Assembly: GCF_009707365.1 (NCBI RefSeq)
Contig: NZ_CP046122.1
Span: 2,976,001 to 3,040,000 of the forward strand
Length of the DNA stretch: 64,000 nt
Origin: Microlunatus sp. Gsoil 973
GTDB taxonomy: Bacteria; Actinomycetota; Actinomycetes; Propionibacteriales; Propionibacteriaceae
Reading direction: 5' to 3'
The notes below the pieces were generated by a model. It was given only the letters and a program-made list of their open reading frames with translations, made no database searches and was not told where the DNA came from. A program made the position numbers and the translations under genes. Positions 36,194 through 44,602 of this stretch are shown here, one piece after another (the first letter of the stretch is position 1; the number at the start of each line of letters is the position of its first letter).

Positions 36194-36796
36194 ATGACGA
36201 CCTCGAGCACAACGCTGGTGTTCTTCGGCGACAGCATCACCGACGCCGGGCGACGACAGGATCCTGACGGACTGGGCAACGGCTATGTCCGGCTGTTGGC
36301 CGGACGGCTCGCCGACACCACAGTCATCAACGCCGGGATCGGTGGCAATCGCGCCGTGGACCTGCAGGCGCGGCTGGACAGCGACGTGCTGGCGTACCGA
36401 CCGGACCTGGTGTCGATCATGGTCGGCATCAACGACACCTGGCGGCGTTTCGACTCCGACGATCCGACCAGCACCGAGGCGTACGAGGCGACCTATCGGG
36501 ATCTGCTGAAGCGGATCACCGCAGCCGGCGCCCGGTCGATCCTGTTGGAGCCGTTCGTCGTCCCGGTCACCGAGGAGCAGGCAACGCTGTGGCGAGACGA
36601 CCTGCAGCCCCGGATCGACGCCGTGCACCAGTTGGGCGCCGAGTTCGACGCGCCGGTGATCCCGCTGGACGTCGAGCTGAACAAGATCGCCGACGAGGTG
36701 GGCGCGGCCGCCCTGGCCGAAGACGGGGTCCACCCGACCGAGCGTGGGCACGCCGAGATCGCCCGACTCTGGCTGGAGGTCCAGCAGGCGGGGTGA
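36194..36796 (+). CDS. SGNH/GDSL-type hydrolase
   Basis: This esterase/lipase-type hydrolase of 200 residues has block I FFGDSITDAG (nucleophile Ser), block II NAGIGGNRA (Gly), block III VSIMVGINDTWRR (Asn) and block V AEDGVHPTERGH (Asp and His). There is no signal peptide, so it is cytoplasmic. It resembles acetylxylan or sugar-ester deacetylases of the YpmR/rhamnogalacturonan acetylesterase-like group. The ATG at 36194 gives MTTSSTTLVFFGDS. The 206 bp that follow before the next gene hold no recognisable feature. Confidence 0.88.
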   Translation: MTTSSTTLVFFGDSITDAGRRQDPDGLGNGYVRLLAGRLADTTVINAGIGGNRAVDLQARLDSDVLAYRPDLVSIMVGINDTWRRFDSDDPTSTEAYEATYRDLLKRITAAGARSILLEPFVVPVTEEQATLWRDDLQPRIDAVHQLGAEFDAPVIPLDVELNKIADEVGAAALAEDGVHPTERGHAEIARLWLEVQQAG

Positions 36797-37002
36797 GCTG
36801 TGATGTCGGAGGGGAAGGTGGCCCGGGTCACCGGCCAGGAGCGTACGCCTTGCGGGCCAGGAGCATTGCGGCCGAGCCGGCAATCGATCAGTTCGGCAGT
36901 TCAGCCCGGACGTTGATCCGACGAAGAGCCGTACGCTCCCCCGGCAACCGAGGCGCCGGCCAGAGAATGGCGTGACGACCCGCGGCGGGCCGCTGTACGC
37001 GA

Positions 37003-37848
37003 TCATGCACGGGCGCGCAGCGGACCGCCGCTGATCAGGGCTCGGGCGTCCTCAACCGACGTTGTCGGCGGTACGTACTCGGTCCGCCAATCGGTGCCGG
37101 CCGCAGCCAGCGAGGTGACGTAGTCGATCTCGGCGTCGAGATCGTCGCGGCGGGGGCGACCGCCGACTCGGACTACGAAATGATCATTTCCCTGTCGGCT
37201 CGCCTCATCCTTCAGCGCCCGGACGTCGCGGCCGGTCAGGTCGATCCAGTCCGGCGGCGGTGTGCCGTACAGGCACGAACCGTCCCAGCGCAGCGCCCGT
37301 CGCCGGGGTCCGGGGAAGGCCGCACATCCGCCGACCCAGATCGGTATCCGCGGTCGCTGGACCGGTGTAGCCGGCAGTGTCAGGTCATCGACCGTGACGA
37401 AGCGGCCGTGATAGGTGACCGGCTGGCCGGACCACAACCCCGCAAGCACCTGCAGACCCTCGTCCAGCGCAGCGGCACGATCGGACGGAGCGACCACCTC
37501 GCCGACGCCGCGGAAGTCCTTGCTGGCGTCGTCGCCGAGCCCGACCCCCAGCACCAGTCGACCCTCGGACAGCCGGTCCACCGTCATCGTCTCCGCGGCC
37601 AGTTTCCAGACCCTGCGCCGGGATACCGGCGTAATACAGGTGCCGAGCGTCATTCGGCTCGTCGACATGGCGACCGCGGCCAGCGTCACCCAGGGGTCGT
37701 ACGCCGGAACCGTGGGATCGTGGAAGAAGACATAGTCCTCAAGAAAGATCCCGTCCCAACCCGAGTCCTCGGCCAGGGCGGCCAGTGCAGCCATGGTGCG
37801 CGGCTCGCCGCACGGGCCGATGGCCGACAGATCCAATCCATACTGCAT
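37003..37848 (-). CDS. LLM class (bacterial luciferase-like) oxidoreductase
   Basis: The 281-residue TIM-barrel protein belongs to the luciferase-like monooxygenase/F420-dependent family. Landmarks are LEDYVFFHDP, VTLAAVAMSTSRMTLGTCITP, the cofactor-binding LAAETMTVDRLSEGRLVLGVGLGD and RPRIPIWVGG. Whether it uses FMN or F420 cannot be decided. The ATG at 37848 follows GGAGGTGG. It is downstream of ygfZ on the same strand with a gap of about 60 bp. Confidence 0.85.
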   Translation of the reverse strand: MQYGLDLSAIGPCGEPRTMAALAALAEDSGWDGIFLEDYVFFHDPTVPAYDPWVTLAAVAMSTSRMTLGTCITPVSRRRVWKLAAETMTVDRLSEGRLVLGVGLGDDASKDFRGVGEVVAPSDRAAALDEGLQVLAGLWSGQPVTYHGRFVTVDDLTLPATPVQRPRIPIWVGGCAAFPGPRRRALRWDGSCLYGTPPPDWIDLTGRDVRALKDEASRQGNDHFVVRVGGRPRRDDLDAEIDYVTSLAAAGTDWRTEYVPPTTSVEDARALISGGPLRARA

Positions 37849-37910
37849 CAGGCCACCTCCACCGGTGACGCTAGACGCACCCGCCGACAGTCGCCCGCGG
37901 CAGCCGCAGA

Positions 37911-38885
37911 TCAGGCCGGCTGCGAGCGGATCGGCGCGCGGAAGTGGTCGCCGATCTCGGGATCGACGATCACCTCCTGCGCGGCCGCGATGCCGCTGAC
38001 GGTGAACTCGGCGTCGACCGGCACATTCCGCTTGACCAGTCCGAGCCCGATCGGGCCGTCCTCCCAGTGCCGGGCCGAACTGCCCATCCGGCCGACCGGT
38101 CTGCCGTCCAGCAGGATCGGAGCGCCGACCTCGGGCAGTGCCTCGGCCGAGCCGTCGAGGTGCAGGCGCACCAGTCTGCGCGGCGGCCGGCCGAGCGCCT
38201 GGACCCGGCCGACGGTCTCCTGGCCGGGGTAGCAGCCCTTGTTCAGGTGTACGGCTCCGCCGAGCACACCGATCTCGTTGGGGATGGTGCGGTGATCGGT
38301 GTCGACGCCGATCCGCGGCACCCCGGCGGCGATCCGGCGGGCCTCGTAGGCCCAGGTACCGGCCGGGGAACCGGACGCCAACACGGCGGCGATGTCGCTG
38401 CGGGGAACGAACAGGTCGCGGCCGCCGAGGGAATCGGCGTAGGACCTGGCCGGATGGTCGACCAGCGAGTCGTCGGTGGTCCAGAGGATGCCGAAGTCCG
38501 CGGTCCGATCGGCCACCTCGACGCGCAGCATGAACCGCATCCGGTCGAGGAATCCGACCAGCGCCTCGACGCCACCGGGCTCGGTGTGGGCCCAGAAGGT
38601 CTCGCCGTCGTCGACCGCGTACAACACGTGTTCCACGTGTCCCTGCGAGCCGGACAGGATCAGTGCCGTCGTCCCGCTGCCCGGCGCCAGGTCGGTCAGC
38701 TGCTGGGTGGTCAGTGAGTGCAGCCAACTCAGTCGATCGGGCCCGGTCACCGTGAGCACGCCGTGATGGGAGAGGTCGACGATCCCGCGGCCCGCATCGA
38801 TCTCGCGTTGCTCGCGACTCGGGTCTCCGTAGTGCCAGGCGACTCCCTGGTCCGGACCTGTATCGGCGATCACCGCCGTCGTCAT
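37911..38885 (-). CDS. ygfZ: Folate-binding protein YgfZ
   Basis: YgfZ binds tetrahydrofolate and helps maintain or repair some iron-sulfur proteins. The 324-residue protein has the GcvT-like fold (LSHHGVLTVTGPDRLSWLHSLTTQ) and the diagnostic C-terminal motif LNKGCYPGQETVGR with its conserved Cys. I chose the ATG at 38885 (MTTAVIADTG), which follows GGGAG. In M. tuberculosis the orthologue (Rv0811c, from memory) also lies near an FABP-family gene. Confidence 0.92.
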   Translation of the reverse strand: MTTAVIADTGPDQGVAWHYGDPSREQREIDAGRGIVDLSHHGVLTVTGPDRLSWLHSLTTQQLTDLAPGSGTTALILSGSQGHVEHVLYAVDDGETFWAHTEPGGVEALVGFLDRMRFMLRVEVADRTADFGILWTTDDSLVDHPARSYADSLGGRDLFVPRSDIAAVLASGSPAGTWAYEARRIAAGVPRIGVDTDHRTIPNEIGVLGGAVHLNKGCYPGQETVGRVQALGRPPRRLVRLHLDGSAEALPEVGAPILLDGRPVGRMGSSARHWEDGPIGLGLVKRNVPVDAEFTVSGIAAAQEVIVDPEIGDHFRAPIRSQPA

Positions 38886-38950
38886 GGGCAAACTCCCGTT
38901 CGTCGGTTGCTACCAGTGTGCAGCACCGGCGAAGTCACGTTTCTTCCTGC

Positions 38951-39454
38951 TCAGCCCACCCGGCGCAGGCGACCCCACTGGTAGCTCTGCAACGGCTGGC
39001 CGTCGGCCGCGCGGTCGAAGGTCCAGAGCAGGTCGCCCTCGACGTTGCCGTAGAGCCGGTGGCCCGCGGTGTAGTCGGGCGCGCTCGCCGTCCGCACCAC
39101 GGCGTCTGTACGAATTTCGATCTTGGCGCCCTGGATGTTGCCGTACCAGACCTCGACCCACCCCTCGGGATTGGTCATCACGATCTCGAGACCGGCGTCC
39201 CGCTGCGGCCTCCAGAAGCCGGTCTCCATCGACAACGGCCGGACCGGCTGCCCCTGGTCGTCGACCTCATAGGTCTGGGAGAGGAAGTGCAGGTAGCTGC
39301 CGCCGTTGTGACTGAAGTCGATCCGCTGGCCGAAGTCGACGTCCTCGGTGCCGGGATAGCTGCTCTTGCCGCTCCCCTCCCAGCTGCCGATCATCCAGGC
39401 CAGCGCGACCAGGTCGGGGTTCAGATCGGACGGAATCTCGAAAGCCACCAGCAC
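38951..39454 (-). CDS. FABP family/nitrobindin-like heme-binding protein
   Basis: The 167-residue beta-barrel protein matches the nitrobindin/FABP-like family, which binds heme and may detoxify nitric oxide or peroxynitrite. Family markers are LAWMIGSWEGSGKSSYPG near residue 18, FGQRIDFSHNGGSYLHFLSQ, and METGFWRP. A C-terminal His in YTAGHRLYG is a candidate heme ligand. The GTG start gives VLVAFEIPSDLNP. It is followed on the same strand by ygfZ. Confidence 0.85.
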   Translation of the reverse strand: MLVAFEIPSDLNPDLVALAWMIGSWEGSGKSSYPGTEDVDFGQRIDFSHNGGSYLHFLSQTYEVDDQGQPVRPLSMETGFWRPQRDAGLEIVMTNPEGWVEVWYGNIQGAKIEIRTDAVVRTASAPDYTAGHRLYGNVEGDLLWTFDRAADGQPLQSYQWGRLRRVG

Positions 39455-39475
39455 AGAATCCCACAGGCGTCGAGG

Positions 39476-40006
39476 TCACAACGTCTTGGCCATGGTGAAA
39501 CAAACGGTCGCGTAGGAGCGGCCCGGTCCGATCGGCCAGCCGTCCAGTTCGGTGCCGGTCCGCAGGTAGCCGAGCCGCCGGTACAGGGCCTCGGCGCGCG
39601 GGTTGTCGTGCTCGACGCTCAGCGTTGCCCGGAGCAGTCCACGGCCGCGTATCCGCTCTTCGAGCGCAGCGATCAGGATGCTGCCGATGCCAAGTGACTG
39701 CCAGCCACCGCGGACCGACAGCATCCACAGCTCGCCACTGCCCGGCCGCCGGGTGAAGTCGACGCCGCCGACAGCGATCGAGACCTGGTTCGGCGCGCTG
39801 ATCATGATCAACGCAGTCTCTTCCGCGTAGCCACGCTGCACCGTCTCGGCCAACGCGGTCAGATGGGACGGGCCACCGGACCATTCAAGATCAACGAGAT
39901 CCTCCGGTCCGACGTCCCGCACGGTCAACGGGAGTTGCAGCGACACCACGCTGCAGCCTCGGGCGGACTGATCAGCTGCGTCGTCATCAGGTGTCTGGTC
40001 GGTCAC
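39476..40006 (-). CDS. GNAT family N-acetyltransferase
   Basis: The 176-residue protein has the GNAT fold with the acetyl-CoA loop GWQSLGIGSILIAALEERI and the C-terminal DNPRAEALYRRLGYLRTG. The substrate is unknown. AAGGAG lies before the GTG start. The first 30 residues are polar and likely flexible. It is in line with the FABP gene, 21 bp upstream of it on the minus strand. Confidence 0.85.
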   Translation of the reverse strand: MTDQTPDDDAADQSARGCSVVSLQLPLTVRDVGPEDLVDLEWSGGPSHLTALAETVQRGYAEETALIMISAPNQVSIAVGGVDFTRRPGSGELWMLSVRGGWQSLGIGSILIAALEERIRGRGLLRATLSVEHDNPRAEALYRRLGYLRTGTELDGWPIGPGRSYATVCFTMAKTL

Positions 40007-40100
40007 CCTGCCATCTCCTTCGAAATCTTTGTCGGTATCTCCATCGGATCCGAGGACCGGCCGGCCGGAGCCCGGGCGGACGCGATGTCGAAGCAGACAT

Positions 40101-40106
40101 TAGTGT
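40101..40106 (+). promoter_or_regulatory. -10 element of the ketopantoate reductase-like gene
   Basis: TAGTGT ends 7 nt before the GTG at 40114, consistent with a leaderless transcript. Confidence 0.4.
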
Positions 40107-40113
40107 TTCCGGC

Positions 40114-41151
40114 GTGACGCGATACGTGGTTGTCGGCGCCGGCGCGATCGGCGGAGCTGTCGGCGGGCTGCTGGCCCGCGCGGGCAGCGAGGTCCTGCTG
40201 ATCGCCCGCGGTGATCATGGTCGGGCGATGATCGACAACGGCCTGACCCTGCGCTGCCCGGACGGCACCTTCACGGTGGACGCCCCTGCCGCGACCGGAC
40301 CCGACAACGTACGGCTCAGGGTGGACGACGTGCTGGTGCTGGCCACCAAGACCCACCAGGCCGAGTCGGCGATCAACCAGTGGGCCGACGTGCCGGTCTT
40401 CGACGGCGACCGCCAGGTCGGCCGGGCGGCCGACGTACTGCCGGTCCTCACCGCGCTGAACGGGGTGGCGAGCGAGGACATCGCCCTGCGTTACTTCGAG
40501 CGGGTCTTCGCGGTCTGTGTCTGGTTCCCTGCGGTGATGATCGAGCCGGGCGAGGTGATCGTCCGCGGCGCACCGTTGCGCGGCGTCTTCCACATCGGCC
40601 CGTACCACGCCGGCCAGAGCGGCGCCGGCACCGACGATGCCTCCGACGCGGCGCTGCTGGCCACGGTGCAGGCCGACTGGGCCGCGGCCGGATGCAAGGT
40701 CGTCCTGTCCGACAACGTGATGGCCTGGAAATACCGCAAACTGCTCGGCAACCTCGGCAACGCCTTCCAGGCGCTGCTGGGCGACACCAGTGGCGCCGAC
40801 GACCTGGTCGAGGCAGCTCGGGCCGAGGCACGGGACATTCTCGCAGCGGCGGAAATCGATGTCACCCCCGACGAGGTGGAGCGGGCCGCCCGGCAGGATG
40901 CCGCCAAGGTCCGGCCGGTGCCAGGCGTGCCCGAACAGCTGGGCGGGTCGAGCTGGCAGTCGCTGATCCGCGGCTCCGGGACCATCGAGACCGACTATCT
41001 CAACGGGGAGATCGCGCTGATCGGACGCCGGATCGGTCATCCGGCGCCGATCAACTCGCGGGTCACCGCACTCGCCCGGCACGCCGCCCGGACCGGCCTG
41101 CGGCCCGGCGAGCTGACCGCCGATCGGCTGCGTGCCGAACTGACCCGGTAG
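40114..41151 (+). CDS. 2-dehydropantoate 2-reductase family protein
   Basis: The 345-residue protein resembles ketopantoate reductase PanE. The NADP-binding motif is VVVGAGAIGGAVGGLLARAG at the N-terminus, followed by LVLATKTHQ, the catalytic Lys in VMAWKYRKLLGNLGNA, and TIETDYLNGEIALIGRRIG with the conserved Glu/Asn. The central part is somewhat longer than in classical PanE. A role in pantothenate synthesis is possible, but many paralogues act on other 2-keto acids. The start is a GTG with a -10 hexamer just upstream. Confidence 0.83.
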   Translation: MTRYVVVGAGAIGGAVGGLLARAGSEVLLIARGDHGRAMIDNGLTLRCPDGTFTVDAPAATGPDNVRLRVDDVLVLATKTHQAESAINQWADVPVFDGDRQVGRAADVLPVLTALNGVASEDIALRYFERVFAVCVWFPAVMIEPGEVIVRGAPLRGVFHIGPYHAGQSGAGTDDASDAALLATVQADWAAAGCKVVLSDNVMAWKYRKLLGNLGNAFQALLGDTSGADDLVEAARAEARDILAAAEIDVTPDEVERAARQDAAKVRPVPGVPEQLGGSSWQSLIRGSGTIETDYLNGEIALIGRRIGHPAPINSRVTALARHAARTGLRPGELTADRLRAELTR

Positions 41152-41199
41152 CGACCGGGCAACTCGCTGGTCGCCGTACCACTTTGGGAGACTGCCAAG

Positions 41200-41625
41200 G
41201 TGCGATGTGTCATCCAACGGGTCAGCGGGGCGTCGGTCGCGGTCGACGGGGACGTGATCGCCGAGATCGATCGGCCGGGGCTGCTGGTCCTGGTCGGGGT
41301 GACCCACACCGACACGGCCGACGAAGCGCGGCGGCTGGCCGACAAGATCTGGCGACTGCGGATCATGGCCGACGAGCAATCGGCAGCCGATCTGAATGCC
41401 CCGCTGTTGGTGGTCAGCCAGTTCACCCTGTACGCCGACACCCGGAAGGGCCGGCGGCCGTCCTGGAGCGCCGCGGCGCCCCGGCCGGTCAGCGAACCTC
41501 TGGTCGACGCGTTCGCCGCCGCCCTGACCGACCTCGGTGCTGAGGTGGGGACCGGCGTCTTCGGCGCCCAGATGCAGGTGTCGCTGACCAACGACGGCCC
41601 GGTGACCATCATCCTCGACTCCTAG
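41200..41625 (+). CDS. dtd: D-aminoacyl-tRNA deacylase
   Basis: Dtd hydrolyses D-amino acids mischarged on tRNA. The 141-residue protein carries the family motifs [17 protein letters not shown], the [17 protein letters not shown] active-site strand and the C-terminal NDGPVTIIL (usually NSGPVTF). The GTG start follows GGGAG at some distance. It follows the ketopantoate reductase-like gene by 48 bp on the same strand. Confidence 0.94.
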   Translation: MRCVIQRVSGASVAVDGDVIAEIDRPGLLVLVGVTHTDTADEARRLADKIWRLRIMADEQSAADLNAPLLVVSQFTLYADTRKGRRPSWSAAAPRPVSEPLVDAFAAALTDLGAEVGTGVFGAQMQVSLTNDGPVTIILDS

Positions 41626-41677
41626 CCCGGTTCGTCGTCCAACTGTCTGCCGGCTTCGGATGCCTCGGGGCATCGCC

Positions 41678-41710
41678 CGGATCGTGTCCGGATCATGTCC
41701 GGATCATGGG
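41678..41710 (+). repeat. Three 11-bp direct repeats upstream of the FAD oxidoreductase
   Basis: CGGATCGTGTC, CGGATCATGTC and CGGATCATGGG follow one another without gaps in the 232-bp interval before the gene at 41858. The 11-bp period is typical of sites for OmpR-type regulators. Confidence 0.55.
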
Positions 41711-41857
41711 CGCTTTCGTCTCAGGACGGCCACGGCTTCCGGCCCGGCGTGCCGGTTCGGACCCGCCGAGTTGAACCGTTACTGAGTATGTCCTTTCCCC
41801 ACGGCCCGCGGAGGACCACCATGGGAGGAGAGGCCGCAGAGGGCGAAGGGGCGAAAG

Positions 41858-43342
41858 ATGACAGACATTCGCACCCGGACCGGCAACGAGAACCGGACCG
41901 GATCCGACGGGATCGACGAGCAACAGTACGACCTGATCGTGATCGGGGCCGGGTCCGCCGGCATCGCCGCGGCAGCAGCGGGCCGGCGCACCGGTGCCCG
42001 GGTTCTGATGGTCGAACGCAGCCGCCCCGGTGGTAACAGCATCTGGACCGGTACGGTCCCGAGCAAGGCGCTGGTGGCCGCCGCCCGCGCTGCTCACCTG
42101 ATGCGCACCGCCGACCGTTTCGGGATCACGCCGGTGGAACCGGAGATCGACTTCGGCGGGCTGATGCGGAGTATCGAGCAACGCATCACCGGGGCCGCGC
42201 ACTCCGCCGCCTCGGATGTGCTCGAGGATTCCGGCGTGGACGTGATCACCGGTACGGCGTCCTTCACCGGCCCGGACACGATCGCCGTCGACGGGATGCC
42301 GTACAGGTTCTTCAAGGCGGTCATCGCAACCGGTACGGCGCCGTCGATGCCGTCCATCCCCGGGCTCGCCAACTGTGCGCCGCTGACCACCAACACGTTC
42401 TGGGACCTGCGGTTCCTGCCCACTCACCTGACGTTGATCGGCGGTGGGCCGACCGGATGCGAACTCGGCCAGGCGCTGGCACGGTTGGGCAGCCAGGTGA
42501 CGATCATCGAGCAATCGGAACGGCTGCTGCCCAAGGAGGAACCCGAGGTCAGCGAGTTGATCACCGACCGTCTTCGGGCCGAGGGGCTGGAGATCATGGT
42601 CGGCACCACCGTGCTGCGCGGTAAGAGCTTCACCGGCCACACCCGGCTGCTGGTCACCGATGCGACAGCCGACACCCCGCGGATGGTCGAGGCCGGCCGG
42701 GTGATGATCACCGCGGGTCGGCGTCCGGTGACGGTCGGACTTGATCTTGCCAAGGCCGGCGTCTTCCTCAACACCCAGGGCTACATCGCGACCGATGACC
42801 GGCTCCGGACCAGCAACCGCAAGGTGTACGCCGCCGGTGACGCCTGTGGCGACCGGCCGTTGGCCAGCCTGGCGGAACTGGACGGTGATGTCGCAGCCAG
42901 CAACGCGCTGCTCGGGTCGTCGCGCACCGCCCGTCATGATCTTGGTCCCCAGGTGATCTTCACCGACCCGGAGGTCGGCCGGATCGGGCACACCGAGTTC
43001 AGCGCCCAGGTGCAGGTCAGCGGCCTGATCTCCAGCCGGCTCGCCGAGGGCCGGGTCGACAGGGCGATCGCGGAGAACGAGCCGGTCGGGCTGACCAAGA
43101 TCGTTTCCGATGACCACGGCAGGCTGCTCGGCGCCAGCGTCGTCTCACCCCGGGCCGGTGAGGTGATCACCGAGCTGGCCACGGTGATGCAACACCGCGG
43201 ACGGATCGCCGAGCTTGCCGACGTCCCGCATGCCCACCCGACCTGGTCCGCCCCGGTCTGGGATCTCGCCGTCGCCGATCGGGCCGAGCGCGGCGCCGCG
43301 TTCACGCCCGGGAGGCTGACCGCGGCCGTCCGCAAACGCTGA
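41858..43342 (+). CDS. FAD-dependent pyridine nucleotide-disulfide oxidoreductase lacking the redox cysteines
   Basis: The 494-residue flavoprotein has the two-dinucleotide-fold architecture of mercuric reductase/dihydrolipoamide dehydrogenase. The FAD motif is LIVIGAGSAGIAAAAAG, the NAD(P) motif LTLIGGGPTGCELGQAL, and the second FAD motif VYAAGDACGD. The CxxxxC active-site disulfide is absent: GGNSIWTGTVPSKAL stands where GGTCxNxGCIPSKAL is expected. The C-terminal His-Glu dyad is also altered (HAHPTWSAP). It cannot perform disulfide exchange and may act as a plain NAD(P)H oxidase or quinone/metal reductase. A run of three 11-bp repeats lies upstream. Confidence 0.87.
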   Translation: MTDIRTRTGNENRTGSDGIDEQQYDLIVIGAGSAGIAAAAAGRRTGARVLMVERSRPGGNSIWTGTVPSKALVAAARAAHLMRTADRFGITPVEPEIDFGGLMRSIEQRITGAAHSAASDVLEDSGVDVITGTASFTGPDTIAVDGMPYRFFKAVIATGTAPSMPSIPGLANCAPLTTNTFWDLRFLPTHLTLIGGGPTGCELGQALARLGSQVTIIEQSERLLPKEEPEVSELITDRLRAEGLEIMVGTTVLRGKSFTGHTRLLVTDATADTPRMVEAGRVMITAGRRPVTVGLDLAKAGVFLNTQGYIATDDRLRTSNRKVYAAGDACGDRPLASLAELDGDVAASNALLGSSRTARHDLGPQVIFTDPEVGRIGHTEFSAQVQVSGLISSRLAEGRVDRAIAENEPVGLTKIVSDDHGRLLGASVVSPRAGEVITELATVMQHRGRIAELADVPHAHPTWSAPVWDLAVADRAERGAAFTPGRLTAAVRKR

Positions 43343-43364
43343 ACCGGAAAGGATCGAACAAGAA

Positions 43365-43413
43365 ACGCGCCGGGCCCGTACCCCGGATCGAAGGGGGGAC
43401 GGGCCCGACGCGT
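43365..43413. terminator. Bidirectional terminator hairpin
   Basis: ACGCGCCGGGCCCGT and ACGGGCCCGACGCGT pair at 14 of 15 positions around a 19-nt loop, between the convergent FAD oxidoreductase and sseC genes. Confidence 0.7.
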
Positions 43414-43433
43414 GACAGCTCGGATCGCGGCGC

Positions 43434-43733
43434 TCAGGCCTCGAGTTCGATGTCGACCTCACTGACGTTGCCGGTGCCGGCGACCACCACACGATCGGTG
43501 GTCACGCCGGGTGCGAGGGTCCGCAGCGTCCACCGGCCGTCGGCCGCGAAGAACCGGAAGTGTCCGGTGGCCGAGGTCTGCACCTCGGCGGTGAATTCAC
43601 CGCCCCCATCCAGCAGCCGCACGTACGCTCCGGCGACCGGGTTGCCGCCACGCAGTACGCGGCCCTGGATCACGGCCTCGGAAGCGACGTCCACGCCGGC
43701 CAGGTCAAGTCCACCCTTGGTTGCTCCGCACAT
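43434..43733 (-). CDS. sseC: DUF1416 protein SseC
   Basis: The 99-residue protein has a small CarboxypepD_reg/transthyretin-like beta-sandwich (AVIQGRVLRGGNPVAGAYVRLLD, FTAEVQTSATGHFRFF). This family always follows thiosulfate sulfurtransferase in actinobacteria (SseC1/SseC2 in M. tuberculosis). The ATG at 43733 gives MCGATKGGLDL, with the conserved Cys2; it lies 2 nt after the sseA stop. The precise role in sulfur transfer is unknown. Confidence 0.9.
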   Translation of the reverse strand: MCGATKGGLDLAGVDVASEAVIQGRVLRGGNPVAGAYVRLLDGGGEFTAEVQTSATGHFRFFAADGRWTLRTLAPGVTTDRVVVAGTGNVSEVDIELEA

Positions 43734-43735
43734 GT

Positions 43736-44602
43736 TCAGACCCCCTGCTTCGGCTCGGCCTCGCCGGGCTCGTCGCCGAGTGCGACCGGCACGCCGACCA
43801 GCGAGCCGTACTCGGTCCACGAGCCGTCGTAGTTCTTCACGTTCGGCTGTTCGAGCAACTCATGCAGCACGAACCAGGTGTGCGAGCTACGCTCACCGAT
43901 CCGGCAGTAGGCGATGGTGTCCTTCTTCCAGTCCAGACCCGCCACGCCGTAGATCTGTTTGAGTTCCTCGTCGGACTTGAAGGTGCCGTCGTCGTTGGCC
44001 GCCTTGCTCCACGGGACGTTGACCGCGGTCGGGATGTGGCCGGCCCGCTGCGCCTGCTCCTGCGGCAGATGGGCCGGAGCGAGCAGCCGTCCGGCGAACT
44101 CGTCAGGGCTGCGCACATCGACCAGGTTCTGCGCACCGATGGCGGCGACGGTGTCGTCCCGGAAGGCGCGGATCGACCTGTCCTGCTCCCTGGCCACGTA
44201 GCTGGTGGGCTCGCGCTTCACCTCGTCAGTGGACAGCTCGCGGGCATCCAGCTCCCACTTCTTGCGGCCGCCGTCGAGCAGCTTCACGTCCTGGTGGCCA
44301 TACAGCTTGAAGTACCAATAGGCGTACGCGGCGAACCAGTTGTTGTTGCCGCCGTAGAGCACGACGGTGTCGTCGTTGCTGATCCCGCGGTCGGACAACA
44401 AGGCCGCGAACTGCTCCTTGTTGACGAAGTCCCGGCGGACCGGATCCTGCAGATCCTGCTTCCAGTCCAGCTTGATGGCGCCCTTGATGTGGCCGCCGTC
44501 GTAGGCGGTGGTGTCCTCGTCCACCTCGACCAGGACGACCTTGGGATCGTCGAGATGTTCACTGACCCAGTCGGCTGTGACGAGGGCTTGACCCCTGCTC
44601 AT
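43736..44602 (-). CDS. sseA: Thiosulfate/3-mercaptopyruvate sulfurtransferase
   Basis: This is a two-domain rhodanese of 288 residues that transfers sulfane sulfur from thiosulfate or mercaptopyruvate to an acceptor. The N-terminal inactive domain carries DTTAYDGGHIKGAIKLDW. The C-terminal domain has NLVDVRSPDEFAG, RAGHIPTAVNVPW and the active Cys in the loop AYCRIGERSSHTWF (near residue 231). It is in operon with sseC. CAGGAG precedes the ATG (MSRGQALVTAD). Two palindromes in its upstream region may be regulatory. Confidence 0.94.
   Translation of the reverse strand: MSRGQALVTADWVSEHLDDPKVVLVEVDEDTTAYDGGHIKGAIKLDWKQDLQDPVRRDFVNKEQFAALLSDRGISNDDTVVLYGGNNNWFAAYAYWYFKLYGHQDVKLLDGGRKKWELDARELSTDEVKREPTSYVAREQDRSIRAFRDDTVAAIGAQNLVDVRSPDEFAGRLLAPAHLPQEQAQRAGHIPTAVNVPWSKAANDDGTFKSDEELKQIYGVAGLDWKKDTIAYCRIGERSSHTWFVLHELLEQPNVKNYDGSWTEYGSLVGVPVALGDEPGEAEPKQGV

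Noticed and set aside
36589-36975. A 128-codon frame extending past the SGNH hydrolase
   Set aside because: It overlaps the hydrolase in another frame and is Arg/Pro-rich; the 206-bp gap after the hydrolase shows no gene.
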